A stretch of DNA of 64,000 bases from JAGBWK01 sp964462445 (GTDB lineage: Bacteria > Bacteroidota > Bacteroidia > Bacteroidales > Muribaculaceae): assembly GCA_964462445.1 (NCBI GenBank), contig CAYWXG010000003.1, positions 1 to 64,000 on the forward strand, given 5' to 3'. Shown here in pieces: positions 8,527-17,848 of the stretch. A program made the position numbers and the translations under genes. A model generated the notes under the pieces. That model searched no databases. It was not told the DNA's origin and saw nothing but the letters and a program-made list of their open reading frames with translations. Within the stretch, counting starts at the first letter, position 1. The number at the start of each line of letters is the position of its first letter.

Positions 8527-8565
8527 TATTACTGTCCGCTCAAAAAATTTTAGCGGACAGTAATA
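8527..8565. repeat. short palindrome matching the ends of the 49-kb MITE-like element
   Basis: Perfect 13-bp arms (ATTACTGTCCGCT at 8528-8540 and its complement at 8552-8564) enclose an A/T-rich centre. The 13 bases are identical to the left end of the element at 49037. It may be a solo or internally deleted copy of that element, or part of the tRNA-Thr termination region. No clear target duplication flanks it. Confidence 0.6.
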
Positions 8566-8682
8566 TTTCCAAATCTTAATAGTTTGTTTGCTGGACATAA
8601 CTTTCGGATTTTCGGGTTCAACTTTTCTTTTTTCGACTTCAAGTCAAATTTTATATCTATTCAACGGATTATTATATATGCA

Positions 8683-8720
8683 ACAATCGCCTCGTTACGT
8701 TAATAGCACGAGGCGATTGT
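8683..8720. repeat. 13-bp inverted repeat between tRNA-Thr and the CBM9-like gene
   Basis: ACAATCGCCTCGT (8683-8695) pairs perfectly with ACGAGGCGATTGT (8708-8720). It lies between converging transcription units and could act as a terminator for either direction, although neither side has a clear T run. Confidence 0.5.
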
Positions 8721-8771
8721 GTATTATGAATTGATTGACTATAGTTGTCGAATAAATAATGTATTGGCTGA

Positions 8772-9422
8772 TTACTCCAATATTATGTCACCGAACGATT
8801 CTGGTGAATGAAATTCCGGTTCAGTTGAATATACCGGATTCCATGTGAGAAAGTGGGGCTGAGAAGTGCCGGTGGCACATTTGCATAAGTTTCCCTTCAT
8901 CAAAATTGGAGTACCTGAGTACTTTACACCAATAAGAGATAATGGTATACGCATCATAACATTCCATGTAAATAAACCTTCGACCTCACGAAATGGTTTG
9001 TCCCCACATGATGTATAGCGCTTGATCGACGCTATTTCATCATCGCTAAGACGCTCCACCGGACGGCGAGTTGTTCGGCGTGCAGCATTAATTGCTCCAA
9101 TGCAATTAATATCAAAATTCCAATAATCGCCATCCTCTGTTGGACGAATGAAAAACGACACTGATGAATCTTCCCATACAGGTGTATTATTCTCTGAATT
9201 CATTGCACGTAGATAGTTACATCTAACAAAGAAGTCAAGGTAGATAGCCTCATCGGAGTGCGCAATATTGACTACTGTCAATGGGTGGTAGGGATACTCT
9301 TTGGGCCAATTTAGCGAATCAATGGAACAACGGCTGCCTCGTTCTTCTATTATTGAAATTGCCTCATCGAGTGTTTTGCTATCAAGCTCTTTAAGATAGG
9401 GAATGAGTAGTGACTTGTTCAT
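8772..9422 (-). CDS. cytoplasmic CBM9-like (carbohydrate-binding-like) protein
   Basis: A 216-residue protein with no signal peptide. Its core (YLDFFVRCNYLRAMNSENNTPVWEDSSVSFFI, then YWNFDINCIGAINAARRT, and a C-terminal WNPVYSTEPEFHSPESFG) resembles CBM9-like sugar-binding domains found in bacterial carbohydrate-linked proteins. The role is unknown; absence of a signal peptide makes an extracellular role unlikely. Its start overlaps the end of the LysE-family gene by 32 bp on the same strand, implying cotranslation. The next Met is far downstream, so the overlapping start is probably correct. Confidence 0.65.
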   Translation of the reverse strand: MNKSLLIPYLKELDSKTLDEAISIIEERGSRCSIDSLNWPKEYPYHPLTVVNIAHSDEAIYLDFFVRCNYLRAMNSENNTPVWEDSSVSFFIRPTEDGDYWNFDINCIGAINAARRTTRRPVERLSDDEIASIKRYTSCGDKPFREVEGLFTWNVMMRIPLSLIGVKYSGTPILMKGNLCKCATGTSQPHFLTWNPVYSTEPEFHSPESFGDIILE

Positions 9423-10074
9423 GGTTTTGAGTTTTATTGATATATCCGCTGATTCCCTTATAGATACCTACAATCGCCATAACTATTAGGATTGAGCCAA
9501 TGATACGATTGAGCAACCACATGGAGCGAACATTAAAATGTGCCCGTATTTTATTGATGATAAAGGTGATGAAATACCACCACACCAATGCTCCAACAAA
9601 TATAGCAAAATATCCAACAATATAATGATAATATTGATACTCCGGAGATAAGAAATTAAATCGACCGAACAATCCGATTATAAAAAATAAAATCAAAGGA
9701 TTGGAAAATGTAAATAAAAATCCTGTACAAATATCCTTGAAAAACGTTGTTTTGTTTTCACTACGTTTACGTAGTGCTCGTGCCGGGTTCTTTTGAAACA
9801 GATATATTGCAAATGCAATAAGCACCAACGACCCGAATATCTGCAATAGAAAATCATGTGCCTCGATAAAGTCTGTGATAAATGCAAGACCTAATCCTGT
9901 CAGCAAACAATATACAATGTCGGATAATGCAGCTCCTATTCCGGTAAAGAATGCGGCCCATCTACCTTTATTAAGTGTCCGTTGAATAATAAGCATACCG
10001 ACTGGCCCCATAGGTGCTGAAACAAGCACTCCTATGATTATTCCGCTGACCATTATCTGTCCGAATACTTCCAT
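9391..10074 (-). CDS. LysE/RhtB-family exporter
   Basis: A 227-residue membrane protein with about six helices. It opens with IIIGVLVSAPMGPVGMLIIQRTLNKGRWAAF, the typical LysE/RhtB start with its conserved Gly/Pro-rich segment, followed by GIGAALSDIVYCLLTGLG. The family exports amino acids or small metabolites driven by proton motive force; the substrate here cannot be told from sequence. Its 3' end overlaps the CBM9-like gene by 32 bp. There is no visible link to the uvrA unit upstream. Confidence 0.82.
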   Translation of the reverse strand: MEVFGQIMVSGIIIGVLVSAPMGPVGMLIIQRTLNKGRWAAFFTGIGAALSDIVYCLLTGLGLAFITDFIEAHDFLLQIFGSLVLIAFAIYLFQKNPARALRKRSENKTTFFKDICTGFLFTFSNPLILFFIIGLFGRFNFLSPEYQYYHYIVGYFAIFVGALVWWYFITFIINKIRAHFNVRSMWLLNRIIGSILIVMAIVGIYKGISGYINKTQNHEQVTTHSLS

Positions 10075-10191
10075 GGGTTTCAGTTACATGCTTATTTAAT
10101 ATTTCACTTAAATAACTACAAAGATAAGAAAACATGTTGGTTTTCTCTCCCCTTTAATCGAACTTTTTTCTTCTTATTGACAATTTTATAT

Positions 10192-13044
10192 TCAAATATT
10201 TAGTTCTGATTTAATATATTGGGATGTGGGTGATTCGGTCAACGCTATCGCCTCAGGAGTTCCTTGTGCAATAATTGCGCCCCCGTTTCTTCCCCCGCCC
10301 GGTCCCATGTCAATAATAATATCTGCTTCTTTGATGACATCGAGATTATGTTCTATGACTATTACCGTATTCCCCTTGTCTACCAAGCGATTCATCACGT
10401 TAAGAAGTGTTTTGATGTCTTCAAAATGAAGCCCGGTTGTAGGTTCGTCGAGGATAAATAATGTTTTGCCGGTGTCTCGTTTTGATAGCTCTGTTGCGAG
10501 TTTTACGCGTTGATTTTCTCCGCCCGAAAGTGTCGATGATGGTTGCCCGAGTTTAATATAGCCAAGGCCTATATCTTGTAGCACTTTTACTTTATTTACA
10601 ATATTGGGTATATTTGCGAAGAATTCAACCGCCTGATTAATGGTCATATTTAGTACGTCGGCGATCGATTTCCCTTTAAATCTCACCTCAAGCGTCTCGC
10701 GGTTATAGCGACGTCCGCCACACACCTCACACGGCACTAATACGTCGGGCAAAAAGTTCATCTCGATTGTTTTATAACCATTGCCCGAACATGTTTCACA
10801 GCGTCCTCCTTTAATATTGAAAGAGAAACGCCCCGGTTTATATCCACGTATTTGTGCCTCGGGAAGTCTGACGAATAGATTTCTTATCTCGGTAAACACC
10901 CCGGTATATGTCGCAGGATTAGAACGTGGAGTGCGTCCCAATGGCGATTGATCCACGGTGACTATCTTATCTATATGCTCAAGCCCTTCTATCGATTTAT
11001 AGGGAAGTGGCTCTTGAAGCGAGCGATAGAAATGTTTTGACAAAATGGGTTGTAATGTCCCATTGATGAGAGATGACTTGCCCGACCCGGAGACTCCACA
11101 GATGCATGTAAACGTACCCAATTCAATGCTTAAATCGACATTGCGTAGATTATGTCCCGTTGCTCCATGCAATATAATTCTCTTCCCATTTCCTTTACGT
11201 CGGGAGTGGGGGACTTCTATTCTACGTGTGCCATTGAGATATTCCGCAGTGATTGTTCCACTATTGAGCATCTCCTCCGGAGTGCCTGCAAACACTACTT
11301 CTCCGCCATGACGCCCCGCACGTGGACCTATATCAACGATATAGTCGGCTTCAAGCATCATTTCCTTGTCATGCTCTACAACTATAACTGAATTTGATGC
11401 ATCGCGTAAACGTTTTAATGAGCTGATAAGCCGCTGATTATCGCGTTGATGCAATCCAATGGATGGTTCATCGAGAATATATAACACATTAACCAACTCC
11501 GAGCCGAGTTGGGTGGCAAGGCGTATGCGCTGACTTTCTCCGCCCGATAGCGTTGATGAAGTTCTGTTAAGTGATAGATAATCTAAGCCTACGTCAACAA
11601 GAAATCTCAATCGGGTGCGTATCTCTTTTACTATTTCTGTAGCTATAATGCGTTGCGACGGACTTAAATATTGCTCGATATCATTAACCCATTCAAGCAA
11701 GTTCACAATATCAAGACGGCTCAGGTCTGCTATATTCTTTTCTCCTATAAAGAAATGCAAGGCGTCTCGATTGAGACGGTCGCCATGACATTCCGGACAC
11801 TCGGTGCGTGAGAAAAACTGTCCGCTCCACTTCTTCGACTGACTATCATCATCATCGGCACTCAACGTCTCGATATATTTTACAATCCCCTCGTAGGTAA
11901 ATACATAACTTGAATACGACGGACTATTCTTTAATTGCAATCGTTCAGGAGTCCCGTAAAGTATATCATTGATAGCTTCTTCCGGGAGTTCATTAATAGG
12001 AGTGTTGAGCCCGACGCCATGCTTCTCGCATATAGCATCGATTTGTGAAAATACAAGCGTATTTTTTTGTTTCCCTAAAGGTGTAATCCCACCTTGTGCT
12101 ATCGAAAGGGTGTCATTCGGAATTATCTTTGTCCGGTCAACAAGGTCTACTGTGCCAAGTCCCTTACAGCATGGACATGCTCCTTGAGGTGAATTGAATG
12201 AAAAATTGTGAGGAGCAGGCTCTCGATATGATATACCACTTACCGGGTCCATGAGCGATTGAGAATAATGACCGATACTATTGTCATCGATATCGTAGAT
12301 CATCATCTGCTTGTCTCCCTGACGCAATGCATTTGCAACTGAATCGTGTAAGCGAGCATCATCTTTGTCTGCGACCTTTAACTTATCGATTACAATTTCT
12401 ATAGAGTGATTCTTATAGCGGTCCAGCTTCATCCCCGGCTCTATTTCTCTAATATGCTCATCGACGCGAACTGTCATATATCCCTTCTTGAGCAACTGTT
12501 CGAACAACTCCTTATAGTGACCTTTTCTGTTCCTGACTATTGGAGATAATAGCATTATCCTTCGTCCGGCATATCGCTCTAAAATAAGGGTTACAATCTT
12601 TTCCTCGCTATATTTGACCATCAATTCTCCGGAGATATAACTGCGAGCTGTTGCTACCCGAGCATATAGCAGACGAAGGAAATCGTAAATTTCGGTTGTC
12701 GTCCCTATTGTACTTCGCGGATTCTTATTGACTGTTTTTTGCTCTATTGCAATAACCGGACTCAGCCCGCTTATGTGGTCAACGTCGGGGCGCTCAAGAT
12801 TTCCCAAAATATTGCGTGCATATGCAGAAAAAGTTTCGATATACCTACGTTGACCTTCCGCAAATATTGTGTCAAAAGCCAACGATGACTTGCCGCTACC
12901 ACTCAACCCGGTGATTACGGTCAAGGAATTGTGGGGTATAGTGACATCGATATTCTTGAGATTGTTGACACGCGCACCAATCACTTGTAATGAGTCTAAC
13001 GGACGTATCTCAGTTATTTCTTCCATACGTTTTATTTTATCCAC
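10192..13044 (-). CDS. uvrA: excinuclease ABC subunit A (UvrA)
   Basis: A 950-residue UvrA, the damage-recognition ATPase of nucleotide excision repair. It has two ABC cassettes: Walker A GLSGSGKSS at about 46-54 and CGVSGSGKSSL in the second half, with two ABC signatures (TLSGGESQRIRLATQLGS and TLSGGENQRVKLATELS) and two D-E-P-x-x-G-L-H motifs. Zinc modules are visible (CPCCKGLG; CPECHGDRL; CETCSGNGY with CEVCGG). The first Met at 13044 overlaps the transglycosylase stop by 13 bp; the Met at residue 7 (13026) would remove the overlap and is an alternative start. Many Bacteroidetes carry a second uvrA. Confidence 0.97.
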   Translation of the reverse strand: MDKIKRMEEITEIRPLDSLQVIGARVNNLKNIDVTIPHNSLTVITGLSGSGKSSLAFDTIFAEGQRRYIETFSAYARNILGNLERPDVDHISGLSPVIAIEQKTVNKNPRSTIGTTTEIYDFLRLLYARVATARSYISGELMVKYSEEKIVTLILERYAGRRIMLLSPIVRNRKGHYKELFEQLLKKGYMTVRVDEHIREIEPGMKLDRYKNHSIEIVIDKLKVADKDDARLHDSVANALRQGDKQMMIYDIDDNSIGHYSQSLMDPVSGISYREPAPHNFSFNSPQGACPCCKGLGTVDLVDRTKIIPNDTLSIAQGGITPLGKQKNTLVFSQIDAICEKHGVGLNTPINELPEEAINDILYGTPERLQLKNSPSYSSYVFTYEGIVKYIETLSADDDDSQSKKWSGQFFSRTECPECHGDRLNRDALHFFIGEKNIADLSRLDIVNLLEWVNDIEQYLSPSQRIIATEIVKEIRTRLRFLVDVGLDYLSLNRTSSTLSGGESQRIRLATQLGSELVNVLYILDEPSIGLHQRDNQRLISSLKRLRDASNSVIVVEHDKEMMLEADYIVDIGPRAGRHGGEVVFAGTPEEMLNSGTITAEYLNGTRRIEVPHSRRKGNGKRIILHGATGHNLRNVDLSIELGTFTCICGVSGSGKSSLINGTLQPILSKHFYRSLQEPLPYKSIEGLEHIDKIVTVDQSPLGRTPRSNPATYTGVFTEIRNLFVRLPEAQIRGYKPGRFSFNIKGGRCETCSGNGYKTIEMNFLPDVLVPCEVCGGRRYNRETLEVRFKGKSIADVLNMTINQAVEFFANIPNIVNKVKVLQDIGLGYIKLGQPSSTLSGGENQRVKLATELSKRDTGKTLFILDEPTTGLHFEDIKTLLNVMNRLVDKGNTVIVIEHNLDVIKEADIIIDMGPGGGRNGGAIIAQGTPEAIALTESPTSQYIKSELNI

Positions 13045-14003
13045 GCCGGGTTATAAATCGTATTATCTGCTGTTGATCGATATAGCGATTTTTGCTTGGG
13101 TACTCTTACTCGATAAGTCTTTCCACTGCGATTAGGTAGTGTCTTGTCGCGTATCCACATATTGGCATCTTTAAGTTGCGCATAGGTGATGCCATGTTCT
13201 TTTGCCCATGTCGGCCAATCCTCTATGGGGGTATTCACTTCAATAATTTCATATTCAATTGGAGTGTAAAATTGGTCGGGCGAAAGTGAAAAACCATAGG
13301 CTCGCGGATTTTCCAATATTAGCTTTGTGGCAAGGATGCGAAACATATATCGTGTAGTCTCTTCGCTTAAATATAAATCAAAAGCAGTTGTTGCTTGCTG
13401 GAGTTCCAATTCTTTGCTGACTCGTGCGGGACCGGTATTATAGGCGGCTGCAACCGACTCCCAATTACCATATTTTGCTTTCAAAGATTTCAAAAAACGA
13501 CATGCAGCAGTTGTCGACTTTTCGATATTATAGCGCTCATCGACGTAGTCGTTGACTTCAAGACCATATTGTTTTGCTGTCGACGATATAAATTGCCAAA
13601 TTCCGGCAGCCTTTGCCGGAGAATATGCACGTGGATTAAGTGTGCTTTCTATGCAGGCAAGATATATAATATCCGTAGGTATGCCATTTTGCTTTAAGAT
13701 TGGTATTATCTCAGGGAAATACCTATTGGCGCGTTTTAATAACAACAATGTGTTGCCGTGAGTGTATGCGATGGCTGTTAATTCTCTATCAAGCCTTTCG
13801 TATAAATCTATTCTGTCAAGGTCATATTCGGTGTCGGCAAATGTTACTTTCGTTGGAATTTGTGGACTACGCACTGTGCTCATCAATGTTGTAGTGTTTG
13901 ATGTTTGTTGTGCTGTCGCCGGTATTGAAATTGTTGATATAACTATTGAAGTCGCTATTGTAAACGATGCTATATGTGATAATTTCATTGAAACTTTTAG
14001 CAA
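13032..14003 (-). CDS. secreted lytic transglycosylase (SLT domain)
   Basis: A 323-residue exported enzyme: signal peptide through about residue 31 (ending ATAQQ) and an SLT domain around 100-225. The catalytic Glu is in ACIESTLNPRAYSPAKAAG, followed by IWQFISSTAKQYGL and AAYNTGPARV, the usual GxWQF and AYNxG motifs. These enzymes cleave the MurNAc-GlcNAc bond to form 1,6-anhydro ends during wall remodelling. The C-terminal part lacks a clear LysM, though YAQLKDANMWIRDKTLPNRSGKTYRVRVP resembles a single degenerate LysM-like repeat. It overlaps uvrA by 13 bp and follows the T9SS cargo gene by 8 bp. Confidence 0.88.
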   Translation of the reverse strand: MLKVSMKLSHIASFTIATSIVISTISIPATAQQTSNTTTLMSTVRSPQIPTKVTFADTEYDLDRIDLYERLDRELTAIAYTHGNTLLLLKRANRYFPEIIPILKQNGIPTDIIYLACIESTLNPRAYSPAKAAGIWQFISSTAKQYGLEVNDYVDERYNIEKSTTAACRFLKSLKAKYGNWESVAAAYNTGPARVSKELELQQATTAFDLYLSEETTRYMFRILATKLILENPRAYGFSLSPDQFYTPIEYEIIEVNTPIEDWPTWAKEHGITYAQLKDANMWIRDKTLPNRSGKTYRVRVPKQKSLYRSTADNTIYNPAWIK

Positions 14004-14011
14004 TTTATTAA

Positions 14012-15370
14012 TTATTCTACTATTGTTGTTTGACCATTAGGCTCTTTATATTTCAAAATATTTATATCGCCTGATAAATCGTATTTATGTCCGTCGGAAC
14101 CTCGTGCCTTGATTACATAATAATAAACACCGGCTGGTACATATTTACCATTGTACTTGCCGTCCCAACCTTGCGACGGGTCGGTAAGTGATATTATTTT
14201 GGTCCCCCAACGATTGAAAATGTGACACTCAAATTCTACTATTGATTTATAGCTCACTTTCCATTCGTCGTTGACGCCCTCTGAGGCATTTGGAGAAAAT
14301 GCGTTGGGACATACCAATCTGCTTTCTCCTATATGTATTTCGTAGGTCTCGCTAAAATAATCGCAGGTGCCGGCAGCATTGCTCGCTTGAAAACGCATAT
14401 ACCAAGTGCCATATTCTGTGAACGTGTAATCAACCTCGGTTTGGTTAAATCGCAATTCGTATGTCTCGAATTCGGACGACGCCGATAACTGCCATTCTGT
14501 AAATTGTGTAGCATCGGTAATGGCAGCAACAAATCGAATATTGACGGGTGCAGAACCGCCCAATCCTGTTGTTTGGTCATCTTGTTCGTTATCGTTGTCA
14601 CGTTCCTCCTGCTCGGCATACGTTGTCGCTTCAACGGCATCTGTTGTATATATGGAACTTTCTGCAATATTCTCTTTCCCCCATTCGCGAGCAAATCTAT
14701 CTCCCGAAAGTATGAATTGCGTGTCGCACAACGGCTTAGCCACGCGGATTGAGCTTTTTAGAGTCGCTATTGTCTCCTCTTTTGCTAATTGGTTATATGC
14801 CATTGAGTTAGTGCCATACTCTAATGTGTTGTAAGTCAACTTATAACCACGATCAAGCTCACGTGGAGCTCCATTAATGGTAAAATAATCAATGCCGTAG
14901 TCGTTGTCCTCTTTGAGTGGCTCTATGTTCAAATACATTGATTGACAATCATCGTCGCCATCTTTTATCGACAAATTAGTGAACTCAATCTGATGCTTTG
15001 CGTAATTGACAATCCAAAAATGATACATTCGTCCACCATCTTCAATAGTTATGCCACAATCATTACCATCGGCAAATTTATACGTGCTGAAATTGCCCGA
15101 TACCCCCGTGGTTATCATCTCCCCGTAAGCAGCTCCCATATTGCTCCATTTGCTCCATATGGCTTTATTTGATGAATAGTTGGCTGTAACTCCGGTTAGA
15201 TTTTCTACTACGTAAATCTTATCCAACCCGCTTGAAGATTCTGCTTTTATGGAAATAACACGACTACCATTAAATAATAAGTCGGCACCGGCTGATGTCA
15301 ATGCTGTACACACCATGATAGCTAAGCTCAAGGCTTTTAGTAGCGTTTTATATTTAGCAACCAATTTCAT
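14012..15370 (-). CDS. T9SS type B cargo protein (gliding-motility-associated C-terminal domain)
   Basis: A 452-residue exported protein with a signal peptide (about 1-29). The last 95 residues match the CHU_C / type B sorting domain of the type IX secretion system: VCPNAFSPNASEGVNDEWKV, FNRWGTKI, GWDGKYNGKYVPAGVYYYVI and a terminal DLSGDINILKY. The family domain directs export through the SprA channel and usually cell-surface attachment. The middle (about 290-345) looks like an Ig/PKD-like fold with WYMRFQASNAAGTC. An Asp/Glu/Gln-rich stretch lies near 250-270. The function of the passenger is unknown. sprA itself lies 11 kb away on the same strand. Confidence 0.85.
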   Translation of the reverse strand: MKLVAKYKTLLKALSLAIMVCTALTSAGADLLFNGSRVISIKAESSSGLDKIYVVENLTGVTANYSSNKAIWSKWSNMGAAYGEMITTGVSGNFSTYKFADGNDCGITIEDGGRMYHFWIVNYAKHQIEFTNLSIKDGDDDCQSMYLNIEPLKEDNDYGIDYFTINGAPRELDRGYKLTYNTLEYGTNSMAYNQLAKEETIATLKSSIRVAKPLCDTQFILSGDRFAREWGKENIAESSIYTTDAVEATTYAEQEERDNDNEQDDQTTGLGGSAPVNIRFVAAITDATQFTEWQLSASSEFETYELRFNQTEVDYTFTEYGTWYMRFQASNAAGTCDYFSETYEIHIGESRLVCPNAFSPNASEGVNDEWKVSYKSIVEFECHIFNRWGTKIISLTDPSQGWDGKYNGKYVPAGVYYYVIKARGSDGHKYDLSGDINILKYKEPNGQTTIVE

Positions 15371-15658
15371 AGCTTTTAATTTATTACTTTAAATGAATTG
15401 TAGTCGGAAATTCGTTTAATTATAGCATATCTATTAGTAGTGAATACAATTTTCTACATAACGAATTCTCGTTGCATTAAATTGTGCCATCGAAATGATT
15501 GCAACAATCAATTTACGAAGATACAACAAATCCCTCATATTTCCAACCCACCATGAGGCTTTCCAATGCAACTGATTTTAACACAAAAAAACGGCATGAG
15601 GGAAATCCTATCATGCCGTTCTGTTTCAAAACGTTGTCACTTTTAAATGTCAACCTTA
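15371..15658. other. AT-rich intergenic gap
   Basis: The gap carries the ferritin terminator hairpin at 15590-15620 and otherwise only AT-rich sequence. A 72-codon plus-strand frame inside it has no recognisable features and is not supported. Confidence 0.5.
15584..15620 (-). terminator. intrinsic terminator of the ferritin gene
   Basis: Read on the minus strand, a 10-bp stem (AACGGCATGA with TCATGCCGTT) is followed by TTTTTTGTG. It sits about 40 bp after the ferritin stop. Confidence 0.8.
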
Positions 15659-16177
15659 TTATTCTGCGCTCAAAGGTGAGGGCACTGTATATGTACGTGC
15701 TGCAAGCTCTTGATTGAGTGTGTACAACCCCATGCCGTCATTGCCGATGAGTGTGAACTTATCGATAAGTTCTTGTGCAGAATCTTCTTCCTCTACTTGT
15801 TCGTTTACAAACCATACGAGACGTTCGCGAGTTGCGTAATCTTTTTCTTCCTCTGCGATAGAGTAGAGGTTGTTGATCAGTGCAGTTACTTTCTGCTCGT
15901 GGGCCAATGTGGCTTTAAAGGCATCAAGAGGTGTTGCCCAGTCGGTGTCAACTGCTGCAATAGGTTTGAGCAATACTCGTCCGCCACGTTGATTAACAAA
16001 ATTCATAAATATTTCAGCGTGGGCTTGTTCTTCTTGAAACTGCACTTTAAACCAATTGGCAACTCCGTTCAATCCGGTGTTTTCAAATTGCATACCCATT
16101 GACAGGTATAGATATGCCGACCATAGCTCAGCATTGATTTGCTCATTGAGAGCATCTTCCATCTTTTTACTTAACAT
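15659..16177 (-). CDS. ftnA: ferritin
   Basis: A 172-residue ferritin that oxidises Fe2+ and stores iron as a mineral core inside a 24-subunit shell. The four-helix bundle ferroxidase residues are in place: E17 in INAELWSAYLYLSMG, E50 and H53 in EEQAHAEIF, E94 in ATLAHEQ, and Q127 region in WFVNEQVEEE. No haem-binding Met typical of bacterioferritin is evident. A TAAATTTG -7 box at 16227-16220 lies upstream on the minus strand, and a terminator follows, so it is probably a single-gene unit. Confidence 0.94.
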   Translation of the reverse strand: MLSKKMEDALNEQINAELWSAYLYLSMGMQFENTGLNGVANWFKVQFQEEQAHAEIFMNFVNQRGGRVLLKPIAAVDTDWATPLDAFKATLAHEQKVTALINNLYSIAEEEKDYATRERLVWFVNEQVEEEDSAQELIDKFTLIGNDGMGLYTLNQELAARTYTVPSPLSAE

Positions 16178-16219
16178 AATAAAATCTTTTTATTAGAAGT
16201 TGCGTGTTTAATGTTTTTA

Positions 16220-16227
16220 CAAATTTA
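16220..16227 (-). promoter_or_regulatory. -7 box of the ferritin promoter
   Basis: On the minus strand this reads TAAATTTG, 43 bp upstream of the ferritin start. No well-spaced -33 box is seen. Confidence 0.45.
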
Positions 16228-16434
16228 CAATTTTTTCTAATTTCTACACTATATGTTTTCTCATTTTTTTTCTAACTTTTTTGCTACATTGCTATTAATT
16301 CTAAGTAATTGTTGTAACTTTATAGTCGCGCAATGCGTATTGATAAGTTTATATATTACATTAAATAAACGGTTTTACTCAATGTTTGTTTCACCCATTT
16401 GTGGAATTATTATAGATTCCCGTAAATTAATATA

Positions 16435-17832
16435 ATGAAACTTTTTAATCGAATTAAGAAGTGTTCTTCTCAGATATGCAATTTTTCTCGTCAACGTTAT
16501 CGCTATTGTTGCTATGACGTTTGGACAGATATGCGCTCAACGCTACCTGTAAAGATTATAAAAACACTTAATCTCTCTGTTAGAGCTTTTTTTAATGGCG
16601 ACATTCAAACGAAAGCTTGTGCATTGACATATCGAACTATGCTTGCTATTGTCCCTGCATTGGCTCTGATTGTTGCTATTGGGAGAGGCTTCGGGCTGCA
16701 AAAGATGTTGCAGGACACTCTTATTGAGAATTTTTCCTCTCAACGTGAACTTTTAGACAAAGCTTTCGATTTCGTTAATAGCTATCTTAATCAAACTTCC
16801 TCCGGAGTTTTTGTTGGTGTTGGTATCGTAGTTTTGTTGTGGACCTTAGTGTCAATATTAAGCTCTGTCGAGCATACGTTCAACGATATTTGGGGAGTGA
16901 AATCCGGACGCTCTTTTTGGCGTAAAGTGACCGACTATCTTGCCATTTTCCTCATTTTGCCCGTAATTATGATTTGTGCTAAAAGTATTGGTGATTTTGT
17001 TCCAAATAACTTGGAATTTATATCTCCTTTTGAATTCATGACCCCTGTTGTGAATTTATTAATCGACTTTGCAGCATTGGCAATGGTGTGGTTGTTTTTT
17101 GCCGGAGTATATATGCTTATACCAAACATTAAGGTAAAATTCAGAAATGCACTCATGGCCGGAATATTCGCCGGTACCGGATTTATGATTTTGCAATGGC
17201 TTTTTATTTCCGGTCAAGTATATGTGTCTAAATATAATGCAATATATGGTAGTTTTGCTTTCCTCCCGTTGCTTCTTATATGGTTGCAAATGGTCTGGGT
17301 TATTTGTTTGGCAGGTGGTGTTATTTGCTACGCTTCACAAAATATTTATCAATACAATTTCAACGACGAAATAGGTCGTATAACAGTTGCCTATCGTCTC
17401 AAAATATTTATGGCAATAATGGCTGTGGCTGTTAAAGACTTCTTGAATGAAAAAACACCCCCATCAAAAGAAGATATTGTTGCCAACTACGGATTGCCTC
17501 CACGACTTGTTTCTTCTTCGGTCAATTTCTTGGTCGATGCCGGATTATTGCATCGCGTCGTCGCTGAGGAAGATGATGAAGGCTTTGGATACGTGCCGGC
17601 AATTGACCCTCGTCAACTCACCGTTGGTGAAGTAATCCAACACATACAACATTGCGGTTCTGAAAGCTTTATCCCGGATTTCAACCGTACTTTCTCCGGT
17701 GTTGTTGACGTAATGGATAAAGCGGAATTAGCAATGGTCAATGCCATGAGCGACACCTTTGTTAAGGATATTATAATTACAGATTTAATAACTGTTGATG
17801 CTGAAAAGGCATCACAACAAAATAATAATTAA
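16435..17832 (+). CDS. YihY/UPF0761 family membrane protein with C-terminal winged-helix-like domain
   Basis: A 465-residue inner-membrane protein. Residues about 55-310 hold six or seven helices with the family motifs KACALTYRTMLAIVPALALI, WTLVSILSSVEHTFNDIWGVK and YNAIYGSFAFLPLLLIWLQMVW. From about 330 the chain leaves the membrane and forms a region resembling a winged helix (SKEDIVANYGLPPRLVSSSVNFLVDAGLLHRV), as in other Bacteroidetes YihY proteins. The family was once called ribonuclease BN in error; its role is unknown, and the C-terminal part suggests a regulatory function. ridA begins 16 bp after it, probably in the same transcript. Confidence 0.85.
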   Translation: MKLFNRIKKCSSQICNFSRQRYRYCCYDVWTDMRSTLPVKIIKTLNLSVRAFFNGDIQTKACALTYRTMLAIVPALALIVAIGRGFGLQKMLQDTLIENFSSQRELLDKAFDFVNSYLNQTSSGVFVGVGIVVLLWTLVSILSSVEHTFNDIWGVKSGRSFWRKVTDYLAIFLILPVIMICAKSIGDFVPNNLEFISPFEFMTPVVNLLIDFAALAMVWLFFAGVYMLIPNIKVKFRNALMAGIFAGTGFMILQWLFISGQVYVSKYNAIYGSFAFLPLLLIWLQMVWVICLAGGVICYASQNIYQYNFNDEIGRITVAYRLKIFMAIMAVAVKDFLNEKTPPSKEDIVANYGLPPRLVSSSVNFLVDAGLLHRVVAEEDDEGFGYVPAIDPRQLTVGEVIQHIQHCGSESFIPDFNRTFSGVVDVMDKAELAMVNAMSDTFVKDIIITDLITVDAEKASQQNNN

Positions 17833-17848
17833 TAAATAGTAAATTGTT

